A DNA stretch of 64,000 bases from Vibrio maritimus (GTDB taxonomy: Bacteria; Pseudomonadota; Gammaproteobacteria; Enterobacterales; Vibrionaceae): the NCBI GenBank assembly GCA_000755425.1, contig BBMT01000004.1, positions 124,001 through 188,000 of the forward strand, written 5' to 3'. This document shows positions 18,690-29,165 of this stretch, piece after piece. Under the pieces are notes generated by a model. The model was not told where the DNA came from, did not search any database, and was given only the letters and a program-made list of their open reading frames with translations. Position 1 is the stretch's first letter, and each line of letters begins with the position of its first letter. The position numbers and the translations under genes were made by a program.

Positions 18690-21409
18690 GTGCATCGTTG
18701 GATTAAAGTGAGTGTTAACTTGAGTATCGAGAGAGCCGTAATAAATAGCGGGACACAAAGCCAAACAATCAGTAGAGGACGAACTTTGTCGTTTTCACGG
18801 TTTGACCTTTTTGCGTTGTTTCCGTTTCTGATCTTAACGGCGGTCGTGTCGTTGTATAGTCCAGAGGGCGTCAGTTGGAGTCTACCTTGGGTTCCTAGCC
18901 TCGGTCTGGCGCTTAGTTTCAGATTGGATGGATTATCGTTTCTGTTTGCCTGCTTGATTAGCGGGATCGGAACTATGGTGCAGGTGTATGCGCTGGCCTA
19001 TCTTAGAGAGCACAAACAGAGGTTCGCATTTCACTGTTACCTAACTGCGTTTATGGTAGCAATGCTTGGTGTTGTTCTCAGTGACAATGTTTTGCTGTTG
19101 TTTGTGTTTTGGGAACTGACGACGGTTACCTCGTATCTGCTCATTGGCTTTAACCATGAAGCGGTCAAGTCTCGAAAGAATGCGCTGCAATCACTGCTTA
19201 TTACTGGCGCCGGTGGATTAGCATTACTTGCTGGTCTGATTATGCTTGGCACCATGGCGGGCAGCTATGAGCTGACGAATATCTTGATTAAAGCGGACGA
19301 GATCTCAAGTCACGCTCTGTTTTTACCTTCTCTGGTTCTTATTCTATTGGGCGCGCTGACCAAGTCCGCTCAATTTCCGTTCCACTTCTGGCTACCAAAT
19401 GCGATGGCCGCGCCAACGCCAGTGAGTGCTTATCTTCACTCTGCCACTATGGTTAAAGCGGGTATCTACCTGCTGGCAGTGGTGTCACCTATCTATTCTC
19501 ATTCAGAGGTTTGGTTCTATACGCTGACCATACTTGGTGGTTTTACTGCCGTGTGGTGTGTACTTATGGCGCTAAGGCAAACAGACCTGAAGCTCATGCT
19601 GGCATACAGTACAACGGTAGTACTTGGCAAACTAACCTTTCTACTTGGTATCGGCAGTGACTTGGCGCTTGAGTCGGCGATACTGTTGATTGTCGCGCAC
19701 GCCTTGTATAAAGCAGGCCTGTTTATGGTGGTGGGTAATGTCGATAAAGCGGCGGGTACGCGTGAAATCAGTCAGCTCTGTGGTTTGCGAACGGTACTAA
19801 AGATTAGCTTTGTCGCCGCATTTATTGCTGTGCTGTCGACTTCTGGCGTACCGCCTTTGCCAGGTTTTTTGGGCAAGGAGTACATGTATAAAGCCGGGTT
19901 GGAAGTCAGTAATTGGTCGGTTTTTCTTATGGTACTGGTGAATGCGCTTACTGTCACTTTGGTATTGGCTTTGCTGATAAAACCATTTAGTACCCGTCAT
20001 CTAGGCGAACCAACTCAGGTTAAGTCTGTTGAACTTGATAAAGGGCTTTGGGTGCCACCATTTATGCTGGCCATCATTAGTGTACTCGCGACTGTCATTG
20101 GTTTGGAATGGCTTAATGAGCAAGTTATTCTTCCTGGGGTGATCGCTATTGCTCCTGTTGCCGCGCCGGAGCCCGTGAAAATGTGGCATGGCATCGACGC
20201 CGCGCTGATGCTTAGTGTCGTGACTTTAGCCCTTGGCGTACTGCTTTACAAAGTATATCCGACACTAACTACATTGCTTGATCGTCAGTTGTCAAAACTA
20301 CCGTGTGCGAATCGCCTCTTCGATAATCTGCTGCAAGCAATGGTGAGCTTTGCTAAGTGGCAAACAAATGTTCTTCAGACGAAACGAATGAGTGTTTATG
20401 GCTTGCTCTCTTTTGGAGCGTTGGCGCTGTTGCTTATCACTCATACGCCAATGTCATTTGATCAGTTCGTCGGCCGCCTAGACGGCATCAAGCTGTATGA
20501 AGTAGTGATAGCTGCGTTGCTGATAGTCTCATCATTTGTAGTGATTATCTCAAAAACGAAGTTCTTGGCCGTGGCCGCACTTGGCATGATTGGATTCATG
20601 ACTACGTTAGTGTTCATGATCTACAGTGCGCCGGACGTCGCGAAGACTCAGCTTCTAGTAGAAACCCTAATGGTGATTTTCTTAGTTCTACTGATGCGTC
20701 ACATGCCAGCACTTTCGGAGGTGAAACAGCACTCCAAGGTGCGCCGCGCGATTCACGCTTTAGTCGCGGGCAGTATTGGTACTGCGGTGACTATGGTACT
20801 GATCTCAATTACGGCAGAGCTATTGATATGTCGGTTTCCCAGTTCTTCAACGAGCAAAGTGTGCCGGGCGGTCATGGTCGCAATATAGTTAACGTGATTC
20901 TGGTGGACTTCCGTGCCTTTGATACTTTTGGTGAGGTACTGGTAGTGGCGCTGGCTGGTCTGTGTGCTGTGAGTCTACTTAAACCTGGCAGCGTGCCATC
21001 GACCAAAGTGAAGTCGCTAATCTTAGGGACCGCATCGCATATAGTCGCAGCGCTCATGTTGGTGTTCTCACTTTACCTATTGATGCGCGGTCACAATTCA
21101 CCAGGCGGTGGTTTTATCGGTGCACTTATCGCCGTGATTGGCTTGTCACTGCTGATGTTTGCTGAGTCTCCACAGTATGTACGAGAAAGGCTGCACTACG
21201 CACCGTTTAGCATTGCCATGTTGGGTGTCTTTATTAGTTTTGCTGCAGGCGCTGTGAGCCTAATGTTCAATCTGCCATTCCTTACCGGTTTGTGGTGGAA
21301 AGATGTATTGCCGCTAGGAACGCCATTAATTTTCGATATTGGTATTTATCTAGGTGTCATTGGTGGGGTGATGGGAATGATCCTCCATGTAACGGAGGAG
21401 ATGGACTGA
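18690..21409 (+). CDS. mrpA: Mrp Na+/H+ antiporter subunit A with fused subunit B (frameshift)
   Basis: Large membrane subunit of the multi-subunit cation/proton antiporter, related to the NuoL family. The first part has the NuoL/Mrp core (FWELTTVTSYLLIGFN, HSATMVKAGIYLLAVV, a conserved Lys in GALTKSAQFPFHFWLP). After a missing base near 20821 it continues as MSVSQFFNEQSVPGGHG and then the MrpB-like part (RGHNSPGGGFIGALIAVIG). The joined product is about 906 residues, typical of the fused MrpA' of group-2 operons. The frame opens at GTG 18690; TTG 18786 after AGAGGA is an equally good start. The stop overlaps mrpC. Confidence 0.93.
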
Positions 21410-21762
21410 TGGAAATGTTGTGGAGTGTTGTCGTTGGTGTATTTGTGGCGTCTGGGATCTATTTGATGCTGGAAAGACACCTGCTCAGAGTCCTATTTGG
21501 CCTGATTTCGCTAAGTAGCGCCGTCAATCTTGCCATTTTTAATGCGGGTCGATTAACCCCAGGAAATCCGCCGCTCATTGATGCTGATTCTGTCGTGCCT
21601 CATATGGATGCTGCGAACCCGCTACCGCAAGCCCTGATCTTAACAGCCATTGTCATTGGTTTCGGGCTTTTAGTGTTTGCTTTGGTGCTGTTTTATCGCG
21701 CTTATGAAGAAGCGCAGACTGCGGATATCGATGAAATGAAATACTCAGAGGAGCAGGCATAA
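21409..21762 (+). CDS. mrpC: Mrp antiporter subunit C
   Basis: A 117-residue NuoK-like subunit with three membrane helices (VVVGVFVASGIYLML, LLRVLFGLISLSSAVNL, ALILTAIVIGFGLLVFALVLF). PLPQALILTAIVIG is the MrpC/MnhC signature. The ATG at 21409 overlaps the upstream TGA and the stop overlaps the mrpD ATG, so translation is tightly coupled. Confidence 0.95.
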   Translation: MEMLWSVVVGVFVASGIYLMLERHLLRVLFGLISLSSAVNLAIFNAGRLTPGNPPLIDADSVVPHMDAANPLPQALILTAIVIGFGLLVFALVLFYRAYEEAQTADIDEMKYSEEQA

Positions 21763-23266
21763 TGTCAATGTTGTTAACCTTGCCTGTCATCATGTCTGTC
21801 CTGACTGCTGTATTAGTGTTCTTTGCCAGACAGAACCATAAACTTGCGGAAGCGGTGAGTGGCACTAGTGCACTGTTTACCCTGCTAGGAAGTGGGCTTT
21901 TACTGAACGGTATTATGGATAACGGTCCTCAAGCTGTCGCATTTGGCCAATGGGCTGCACCGTTTGGTATTGTGTTTGTTGCAGACTTTTTAGCTGCCGC
22001 GATGGTGGTCATTGCAGCCATCATCGGTGTAATAAGCGTGTTCTATGCCATGGCGGATCTAAAGAAGAAACCATCATACGGTATGTTTCACTCGCTGATT
22101 CATGTGCTCCTGGCTGGGGTGTACGGCGCATTTTTAACGGGTGATATCTTTAACCTTTACGTTTGGTTTGAAGTGATGTTGATTGCTCATTCGGCCTGAT
22201 GGTATTGGATGCGAATCGCAAGCAAGTCGACGGGGCGGTTAAGTATGTGATGCTTAATTTTGTTTCGACTCTGATGTTCCTGTTGGCGATTGGTTTGATT
22301 TATGGCGCCACAGGCACGCTAAGCTTAGCTGATCTACACAGCAAGGCAGAGAACATTACCCCACAAATTAAGGCGACTATATCGGCGTTATTTTTGTTTA
22401 GCTTCGCTGTAAAGTCCGCACTATTTCCTCTTTTTGCTTGGCTTCCGGCGTCTTATCACACACTGCCGACTGGGGTGGTCGCTTTGTTTGCAGCACTGCT
22501 AACAAAGGTTGGTGTTTATGCATTGATACGCATTTTTACGTTGGTGTTTCCATTAGTCGAGAGCGGTTGGCAGCCGCTGATGATCTGGGTCGCTGCTCTC
22601 ACAATGCTCACTGGCGTTTTGGGTGCTGCTAGTCAGTACAGTATTAAGAAAATTCTTGCTTTTCACAGTATCAGTCAGATTGGTTACATGATTATGGGGC
22701 TTGCGTTGTATACGCCTTTAGCGTTGGCGGGAGTGCTTTTCTATATCGTGCACCACAGTGTGGTGAAAGCGAACTTGTTCTTAGTTGGAGGCGTTGTTGA
22801 AAGAAAGCATCACACCAGTGAACTACCAGAGCTAGGTGGCATGTATAGGGCAACACCAGTGCTGGCATTTTTGTTTTTAGTTTCTGCATTTTCTCTGGCT
22901 GGCTTCCCGCCATTGTCAGGATTCTGGGGCAAATTTTTAGTCATTAAAGGCAGTCTACAAAGCGAGTATTACATGCTAGCCGCGATCGCTTTGTTTGTTG
23001 GGCTGCTTACCATCTTCTCGATGACCAAGATTTGGAGCGAGGTATTTTGGAAGGTCAAACCATCGAGACAGGAAGGAGAGGCGACTGCAGAGAAGCTTTG
23101 TAGCAAAACCAGAGCACTTTACTACGCACCAATTGTTGTATTGACATCAATGACGTTGATGATTGGCTTTGTCGCTGAGCCATTCTTCCAGTTTGCTTTT
23201 AGTGCAGCAGAGCAACTTCTTGAGCCTAGCGGTTACGTCAATGCTGTTTTAGGAGGTGGGGTATGA
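21762..23266 (+). CDS. mrpD: Mrp antiporter subunit D (frameshifted)
   Basis: NuoN-like proton-translocating subunit of about 501 residues when joined. The first part ends at MLIAHSA-stop. One added T near 22187 gives VWFEVMLIASFGLMVLDANRKQ, the conserved MrpD segment. Further signatures are KSALFPLFAWLPASYHTLPTG, ALLTKVGVYALIR and HHSVVKANLFLVGG. The Lys and Glu residues expected in the proton path are present. The mid-operon position and intact sequence on both sides favour a base-calling error. Confidence 0.93.
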
Positions 23267-23739
23267 ATTATTTCTTCCTAAATGTCTTTTTGGGTGGCGC
23301 ATGGATGCTGCTCAATGGAGAGTACACTGGCTTGAGCTTCATGACAGGCTTCGTTGTGGGTTTTTTCGCTCTCAGGTTGAGTCAGCCGTTTGGGCTTAAA
23401 TCGAGTTATTTCAGACGGTTTAGTGCTTCTATAAAGCTATTTCTCTATTTCTGCTACGAGATGCTGGTGTCTGCAGCTCATGTAGTGTGGGACGTTGTAA
23501 CGCCCACCCATCTTAGTGACCCAGACATCATTTATGTGCCGCTGGATGTCACCTCAGATCTTGAGATCACGCTTTTGGCAAATATGGTGTCACTCACTCC
23601 AGGCAGCTTGAGTCTGGACGTGACTGAAGATAAGAAACATTTGGTTGTTCACGCCATGTTCGCACCAGATCACGATGATGTGATTCGCTCAATTAAGAAC
23701 GGGATGGAAAAACGAATTCTGGAGGTGACGCGTGGATAG
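23263..23739 (+). CDS. mrpE: Mrp antiporter subunit E
   Basis: A 158-residue membrane subunit with N-terminal helices (MNYFFLNVFLGGAWMLLNG, GFVVGFFALRLS) and a cytoplasmic C-terminal part containing MVSLTPGSLSLDV, the MrpE/MnhE signature. It overlaps mrpD by four bases and mrpF by eight. Confidence 0.95.
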   Translation: MNYFFLNVFLGGAWMLLNGEYTGLSFMTGFVVGFFALRLSQPFGLKSSYFRRFSASIKLFLYFCYEMLVSAAHVVWDVVTPTHLSDPDIIYVPLDVTSDLEITLLANMVSLTPGSLSLDVTEDKKHLVVHAMFAPDHDDVIRSIKNGMEKRILEVTRG

Positions 23740-24055
23740 TTGGCTGTCATTTAGTATCAATTTTGCCTATGTAGGCATGCTGTTTAGTTTGGTGTTGGTA
23801 TTTATCCGCTTGATTAAAGGGCCGACGCTCGCTGACCGGGTGGTTGCTCTGGATCTTATTGCCTTTATTACAGTTGGCTTTATTGCAGTTCACACACTGG
23901 ACAGTGGTCAAAAGTCTCTGCTCGATGTGGCCATCACCCTCGGTTTGGTGGCGTTTTTAGGCACTATCGCGTTTGCTGGTTTTATTGCCAAGCAAAATCA
24001 GCAACAAAATGAAGCGGAAAATCAGAAGAAACTTGAGCAAGGGGGCAAGTCATGA
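23732..24055 (+). CDS. mrpF: Mrp antiporter subunit F
   Basis: A 107-residue three-helix subunit. RLIKGPTLADRVVALDLIA is the MrpF signature in the cytoplasmic loop after the first helix. The hydrophilic, glutamine-rich tail (QNQQQNEAENQKK) is a little longer than usual. It starts inside the mrpE end and overlaps mrpG by four bases. Confidence 0.95.
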   Translation: MDSWLSFSINFAYVGMLFSLVLVFIRLIKGPTLADRVVALDLIAFITVGFIAVHTLDSGQKSLLDVAITLGLVAFLGTIAFAGFIAKQNQQQNEAENQKKLEQGGKS

Positions 24056-24348
24056 CGTTTTTAACTGGGCTTTTACTTTGTTTAGGCACTTTTTTTGTGC
24101 TGGTGGCGAGTATTGGGGTACTGCGTATGCCTGATCTATATACCCGAATGCACGCCTCAACGAAAGCAAACACCATGGGGCTGACCGCATTATTGGCTGC
24201 TGTGGCCGTAGGCATGCCAGACGTGACCGTAGTCTCCCGAGTTCTCGGTACCATGTTATTCATTTTGCTGACGGCGCCGGTCGCTGCACACCTACTTAGC
24301 AAAAGCATGTATTGGAATGGCTACAAGATGTGGCGAAAAGATAAATAA
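24052..24348 (+). CDS. mrpG: Mrp antiporter subunit G
   Basis: A 98-residue last subunit of the antiporter, with three membrane helices and the signature IGVLRMPDLYTRMHASTKANT. It ends the mrp operon (A/B fused, C, D, E, F, G), which exports Na+ or other cations in exchange for H+ and supports pH and salt tolerance. Confidence 0.95.
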   Translation: MTFLTGLLLCLGTFFVLVASIGVLRMPDLYTRMHASTKANTMGLTALLAAVAVGMPDVTVVSRVLGTMLFILLTAPVAAHLLSKSMYWNGYKMWRKDK

Positions 24349-24427
24349 ATGGCGAGTGCTTGCCTATCTCTGAATAAGTACTCTTGCACTATCGGTTTTT
24401 TAATCGTGAAACAAAAAAGGAGCGTTT

Positions 24428-24502
24428 ATGCGCAGAAAAGAAATCACCTTACTAGTGATAGCCTGTGTTTGCTTTTTGGTAACCTTGGTAGTGGGTAAGT
24501 AA
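24428..24502 (+). CDS. 24-residue membrane peptide
   Basis: The frame begins with ATG five bases after AAGGAG. It encodes a basic start (MRRKE), one hydrophobic stretch of about 17 residues, and ends GK. The good ribosome site and charge pattern (positive inside) suit a real one-helix small protein, but nothing besides that supports it. It lies 79 bases after mrpG on the same strand and could be a trailing member of the operon or a separate small gene. Confidence 0.4.
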   Translation: MRRKEITLLVIACVCFLVTLVVGK

Positions 24503-24645
24503 AGGTTATTGGAAAGTGCTGTTTGCGGGGTTGATCTAGAAAGCTCGCAGATACGAAAACACTCGCCCTAAATGCAGTATCGATGTGCGTTAGGTTTTCA
24601 TCATCGATACTGCTTATTTGCTGTTTCAAAGACCCAAATCACTTA

Positions 24646-24978
24646 TTAGTCACTAAAATCAAACGCTGGATAGTTGACCCGAATTCGGCGTTGCTCGGAC
24701 ATCAAACGTTTAAAAGACAATGTCTCAGTGAGTGTAATAATCGCTTGCTGCGCATCATTCTTTAGTACCGCACCCGCGACACCGTCACTGGTACCATCGT
24801 TAAATGCAATCTCCCCTTGGAATATATACTCCGCCTTCAGAGAAGTTTGCTCTGTTGAAATTACGATGCTGCTCTCTGCAATTTGTAATACCTCATAACT
24901 TTGATTGGCTAAGTGCAGTATTGGTCGCTCTTTGGTTGGGTAGGTCAGTCGATAGTGACGTCTTTGATTTTCACTCAT
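24646..24978 (-). CDS. PilZ-like domain protein
   Basis: A 110-residue protein starting MSENQRRHYRLTYP, where RRHYR matches the RxxxR c-di-GMP-binding motif of PilZ domains. The second motif (D/N-x-S-x-x-G) is degraded to ESSIVIS, so binding may be weak or lost. A second RRIRVNYP stretch lies near the C-terminus. It lies between the mrp region and merR, on the opposite strand. It is cytoplasmic, with no other domain. Confidence 0.7.
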   Translation of the reverse strand: MSENQRRHYRLTYPTKERPILHLANQSYEVLQIAESSIVISTEQTSLKAEYIFQGEIAFNDGTSDGVAGAVLKNDAQQAIITLTETLSFKRLMSEQRRIRVNYPAFDFSD

Positions 24979-25157
24979 GGTTTTCGTTCCTAACGCGAAT
25001 GATGTGAAAACAAGTTAGTAGATAATAGGCGCTAGTCGACATTTCCATTCAAATTACATGATTAATGATAGATAGGTCGCACTTTGTTGGCTAAATGAGT
25101 GTCGAATGCTGTGTCAAAGATGATAGTAGCAATGATTGACAACAAGGAGGCTGTGCG

Positions 25158-25520
25158 ATGCTAATAGGGGCTTTTTCCAAGCAATACAATGTGACAGAGC
25201 GTACCATACGTCACTACGAGTCTATCGGATTACTGCCAACACTCGCAAGAAATGGGCGTTACAGAGTGTTTGACCAAGACGCCCATCAAAGAATGATGTT
25301 TATATCTCGGTGTAAGCAGATTGGCTTAACGTTATCTGAGATAAGTGAGCTGATTCCCTTTTTTGACGCGCCTAAAGGTGAGCGCTGTAAAGCTAGCCTC
25401 AAAGTGATCACTGACAAAAAGTCTGTACTCAACTATGAAATAGAACAAAAACGAGCACAGCTTTCTCGCTTGGAGCAATTAGAAAAGGAGGTTCAACAAA
25501 GAATTGCCAATACCTGTTGA
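25158..25520 (+). CDS. MerR family transcriptional regulator
   Basis: A 120-residue MerR-type activator. The N-terminal winged helix reads IGAFSKQYNVTERTIRHYESIGLLP, followed by RYRVFDQDAHQRMMFISRCKQIGLTLSEI and a C-terminal coiled coil that forms the dimer. The only cysteines outside the fold are Cys76 and the final Cys120, so a metal or redox signal cannot be read from it. AAGGAGG lies before the start. Its end overlaps a MerR-type promoter for the hydrolase gene downstream, so it most likely controls that gene. Confidence 0.9.
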   Translation: MLIGAFSKQYNVTERTIRHYESIGLLPTLARNGRYRVFDQDAHQRMMFISRCKQIGLTLSEISELIPFFDAPKGERCKASLKVITDKKSVLNYEIEQKRAQLSRLEQLEKEVQQRIANTC

Positions 25521-25548
25521 CTCTGACGTATACGTCAAACTTTATACT
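25517..25548 (+). promoter_or_regulatory. MerR-type promoter with palindromic operator
   Basis: TTGACT (-35) and TATACT (-10) are separated by 20 bases, longer than the usual 17. The spacer holds a perfect 14-base palindrome, TGACGTATACGTCA (25524-25537). This is the layout of MerR-activated promoters, where the regulator untwists an over-long spacer. It lies 33 bases before the hydrolase ATG and overlaps the merR stop codon. Confidence 0.7.
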
Positions 25549-25580
25549 CTCGCTAACACAGTAAATAGGTGATAGGGAAT

Positions 25581-26509
25581 ATGAAAGTTTTAAAAGGATT
25601 GTTGGGCGTATTGGTAACGAGTCTTGTGGTGCTGGCGGGGTATGTTTATTGGCTGGGAGGGTTCCCAGTGAACATAAAAACCCTGCCAAATAGTCAAGCA
25701 CCTAGCGCTGAAAATTGGCAACAAGCGCTATCTACCGCACAGACTGTTGACTACAAATTGCTGCAAGTGGGTCGAATAGTGATGGATCGCAATACCTTAA
25801 TGCAAGGTGCGCCAGATTCGTATCCACAGCGCTATGCCGCCCTACCGGTATTGAGCCATTGGATACGCCATCCTCAGTATGGTGAGTTTCTAATTGATGC
25901 CGGATTTTCAAAGTCATTCCAGCAAAGTAATGACGGCAACTACAATTGGCTGATGCGCACGATGGTTTCGCTATCGGGTATAAAAAACAGCTTAGAGGTG
26001 CCGCTAAATCTACATCTCAATCATAAAGTCTTGCAACTAAAGGGTGTGTTTATTACTCACTTTCACCCTGACCATAGTTCTGGAATTAGCGATCTTCCTT
26101 CGGAACGACTGTCATTGCCGATGGCCGCGAATACGACTTACTGGCAAAGCTTACCAATACAGGGTTATTTCAGGAGCAGTACGACTGGCAAGCTATCGAC
26201 TTCAATCAAGGCGGAAGTTTAGCACCTTTTGAACGTGTGATTGATGTGTTTGGGGACGGTTCTCTATGGGCGGTGTCTACGCCAGGCCACACGCAAGGTC
26301 ACACCTCTTATCTATTAAATACAAACGATGGAATCAAGTTTATTGTCGGTGATGCCAGCCACTTCGGGTATGCATATGACAATAGCTATCCGCCGGCAGC
26401 CCTAAGCGAAGATTTACGTCAGCAGGCTGCAACATCGCTGGCTGCAATAAAAACGTTTTCTGGCCAACACCCTGATGTGAAGCTGGTATTTGGTCATCAG
26501 CTACCGTAG
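25581..26509 (+). CDS. metallo-beta-lactamase-fold hydrolase, membrane-anchored or exported (frameshift)
   Basis: About 309 residues when joined. An N-terminal hydrophobic segment (LLGVLVTSLVVLAGYVYWLGG) suggests an anchor or uncleaved signal. Metal-binding motifs are THFHPDHSSG, STPGHTQGHTS, VGDASH and a final GHQ. The two halves join by one added C near 26119, giving LSLPDGREYDLLAKL. The fold is shared by lactonases and many other hydrolases, so the substrate is open. The preceding MerR gene and promoter suggest induction by a small compound. Confidence 0.82.
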
Positions 26510-26552
26510 TTGTTAAGATGCTCTGTCAGTTTTATTCACTAAGGGAATCCAT

Positions 26553-27005
26553 ATGACGATTCATTACCGACAAGCACAACCATCCGATTTGAGTGAGTTA
26601 ATCCATCTTCTGGCTGATGACCCGTTAGGAGCAAAACGAGAAGACATTAGCTCCCCCATAAATGCTAAGTATCTACAAGCTATGAGTGCGATTGAACAGG
26701 ATCCTAATAATGAACTTTGGGTTGTTGAGTCAGGCAGTCAGGTGTGGGTATGTTGCAGCTCACTTTTATCCCTTACCTGACTCACATTGGCAGTTGGCGC
26801 TGTTTAATAGAGGGCGTGAGAATTGCTAAGCAAGTTCGAGGCAGGGGCTAGGTGAGCAGATGTTCGTACACGCTATTGAGCGAGCACGTGAGCGCGATTG
26901 CCACCTGGTGCAGTTGACCAGCGATAAACAGCGACCTGACGCATTACGTTTTTACGAGAAGCTGGGTTTTGTTGCCAGTCACGAAGCTTTAAGCTTGCTT
27001 TATAG
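26553..27005 (+). CDS. GNAT family acetyltransferase (three frameshifts)
   Basis: About 151 residues when joined. The N-terminus MTIHYRQAQPSDLSELIHLL is the usual GNAT opening. One base added near 26745 gives VVGMLQLTFIPYLTHIG. One near 26847 gives the acetyl-CoA loop RGQGLGEQM (as QVRGRGLGEQM). One near 26986 gives FVASHEGFKLAL and a stop at 27003-27005. The substrate is unknown. Three lesions in one short gene would mean a real pseudogene elsewhere, but all are single missing bases as in neighbouring core genes. Without the third correction the frame ends at 27048. Confidence 0.78.
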
Positions 27006-27119
27006 CCCTTTAGTAATCAATAAAACCAAGAGTAGGGTGACTGCATGATGATGCGTATTCTTTGTTGCAATGAAAATGTGCTAGAGTAAAAACATAACTA
27101 ACAATAACTTAGAAAGTTT

Positions 27120-27545
27120 ATGCCTTCACATTTACCTAAATCGTTTAGTAAGCCGTTTTTAAAAATATTCTATGTGCTTGAAGCTGTGCTGCTGGTGGCG
27201 ATTACGCTAGCCACCATATACGCCATGGTTGAAGAGTTCATGCACGTCTTTACTGAGCGCCGAGTGCTTCTTACAGATATCTTGCTGATGTTTATCTATC
27301 TGGAAGTCCTCGCCATGGTGCAGCAGTTTGTCGTGAACGGTAAAATCCCGGTTCGATACCCTATCTACATTGCCATGATGGCCATTGCTCGTTATATCAC
27401 GCTTGGGATGAAAGAAATGGATGCAACCATAGTCGTTTGGCTATCGGTAGCGGCGTTTGTTTTGGCGGCTGCGACTTTGATTATTCGCGTAGGACATCAT
27501 TACTGGCCCTACGTCGATAGAGATAACAACAAGCCTGAAGAGTAA
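27120..27545 (+). CDS. psiE: PsiE family membrane protein
   Basis: A 141-residue protein of the phosphate-starvation-inducible PsiE family. It has four membrane helices, the first near residues 17-38 (VLEAVLLVAITLATIYAMV). The second carries YLEVLAMVQQFVVNGKIPVRYPIYIAMMAIAR, with the family's conserved Glu and Arg residues (shown here as two parts of one conserved block). The molecular role of PsiE is not known. No Pho box was found upstream by eye. It lies directly before the GST gene. Confidence 0.88.
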   Translation: MPSHLPKSFSKPFLKIFYVLEAVLLVAITLATIYAMVEEFMHVFTERRVLLTDILLMFIYLEVLAMVQQFVVNGKIPVRYPIYIAMMAIARYITLGMKEMDATIVVWLSVAAFVLAAATLIIRVGHHYWPYVDRDNNKPEE

Positions 27546-27590
27546 TTCGAGTGGCAAGATAGTGGATTATAAGGCACAAAATTTCAGAGG

Positions 27591-28294
27591 ATGTTAGCCG
27601 TGGAACCCACGCCCATTCTTTACTCTCTGCACAACTGCCCTTATGCAATACGTGCTCGGATGGCTCTGCTAAAAGCGGAGCAACGAGTACGTATTCGCTC
27701 AATCAAGCTAGACAATAAGCCTGCCGAACTACTGCAAGCCTCATCAAAGGCTACCGTGCCAGTACTCGTACTTTCAGAAAATCAGCAACCGCTGCTGGCT
27801 GATGAGGCGCGGGTTCTGGAACAAAGCCTAGACATCATGGTTTGGGCTCTCTCAAAAAATGACCCTCATGGATTATTGGGAGAGGATAGCTACAATCAAC
27901 TGCCTCTTATGTTGAGTTTCATTGAGGTATTTGAAAGACGTTTTGACCCAGCACTCAACGCTTTTGGATGCGCTAAACGCTACCACGAAGATACAGTGAT
28001 ACCCCTGCGGCAAGAATGTGAGCGTGAGTTAGCAAGGTTGGAGTCGCGTCTGACGGAGCATCGGTTCCTGTTTGGGGAGCGCGAAAGCCTCGTTGATATC
28101 GCCTTACTCCCATTTATTAGAAAGTTCGCACGCATCGATAAACAGTGGTTTCGTGAAGCGCCTTATTTCAAGGTACGCGGGTGTTGAATGGTTATCTAAA
28201 CAGCCCGTTTTTTTCCAAAGTCATGGCAAAACAGCCGCTGTGGTCAGTAGAAGAAGCTGATGTCTTTTTTGGCGACTATCAACTTAAGCGATGA
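27591..28294 (+). CDS. glutathione S-transferase family protein (frameshift near the end)
   Basis: An N-terminal thioredoxin-like domain has LYSLHNCPYAIRARMAL, where Cys-Pro-Tyr occupies the active-site position. ATVPVL supplies the cis-Pro, and DEARVLEQSLDIM the glutathione-binding turn. The helical C-terminal domain follows. One base added near 28179 extends the product through FSKVMAKQPLWSVEEAD to a stop at 28292-28294, about 234 residues. The ATG at 27591 has AGAGG very close in front, so GTG 27600 is also possible. The stop is four bases from the convergent CLCA_X stop. Confidence 0.85.
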
Positions 28295-28298
28295 ATGG

Positions 28299-29089
28299 CT
28301 ATCGGCTTAGTGCTTCTCCAAGCGGTTTAAAGTATGCCAGCAGGGCATCACTGATGGCTTGGCGATGCATTATGTCCGGATATAACGAAATCATGTCTTG
28401 TTTTTCGGTACCTGAAACGAGGTACGAGTTTTCAATCTCTGAGCATGATTCAACAACAGCCTCAAATGCACGAGCCATCATTTCAGTTGGCTGTGAAAAA
28501 TAGTTAACCCCCGCGGCTTTATCTGCTTTCACGCTCCGAGAAACATAGTCGTGCCGATCCATGCCATCGGCGCTAAGCAGCACAGTATCGAACACATTTA
28601 GTAACCGGTCATTTAAAGGGTGAGGCAAGTGTTTGGTATTGGTAAGCCAGCAATCACTCGCGAATAGTATCTTTGTCTGCGGACCTGAACGATCACCGAT
28701 ATCAAAGGCTTTCTCGGCGATATAATGATCGAAGGCGTGCCAGAATTCGTGCGCGAGGGCGCCAGCACCCGCATTTTTAGCAAGTGCTAGTTCTCTTTGA
28801 TTGGGAGCATAGTGCGCTTGAACTCCCTTACGGCCACCAGTGCCAAAAGCAAGATTCAGATTGCCACGCAAGCCGATAGCCTTAGCTGGAAGGCTAGGAA
28901 AAACGCCAAATCAGCCAATGAATCAAAGATAAGGTTGGCGGCGAGATCTTTCTCTTCCGAGTTTACCCAACTTCCAACACGGATGCTGCCAATGCCAAAC
29001 GTATCCTTAATATCTAAAAAAGAAACTTGTTCGCCATGACGATAGTCAGGGGCTTTTCGCGTTTTATATTTGAAGTTGGACAGCTGCAT
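28299..29089 (-). CDS. CLCA_X family protein with HExxH metal site (frameshift)
   Basis: About 263 residues when joined. The N-terminal part (DYRHGEQVSFLDIKDTFG, IRVGSWVNSEE) and the C-terminal part (NLNLAFGTGGRKGVQAHYAP, then ALAHEFWHAFDHYI) match the CLCA_X family found in vibrios. The join needs one added base near 28882, giving QLKAIGLRGNLNLAFG. HEFWH with a further His four residues on (HExxHxxxH) suggests a zinc peptidase-like site. No signal peptide is visible. The natural substrate is not known. Confidence 0.8.
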
Positions 29090-29165
29090 AATGGGGTTAG
29101 AACCGAAACCAGGGTTGTTGAGATCGTGATTTATACGAGTATTTGGCGTGTTAGGGAGTATATAC

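Noticed and set aside
20821..20830. Programmed frameshift in mrpA or mrpD
   Set aside because: No slippery heptamer or following structure was seen, and the same kind of lesion occurs in unrelated genes across the window. Missing bases explain it better.
26553..27005. GNAT gene as a real pseudogene
   Set aside because: All three lesions are single missing bases at short runs, as in intact core genes nearby. It may still be a pseudogene if reads confirm them.
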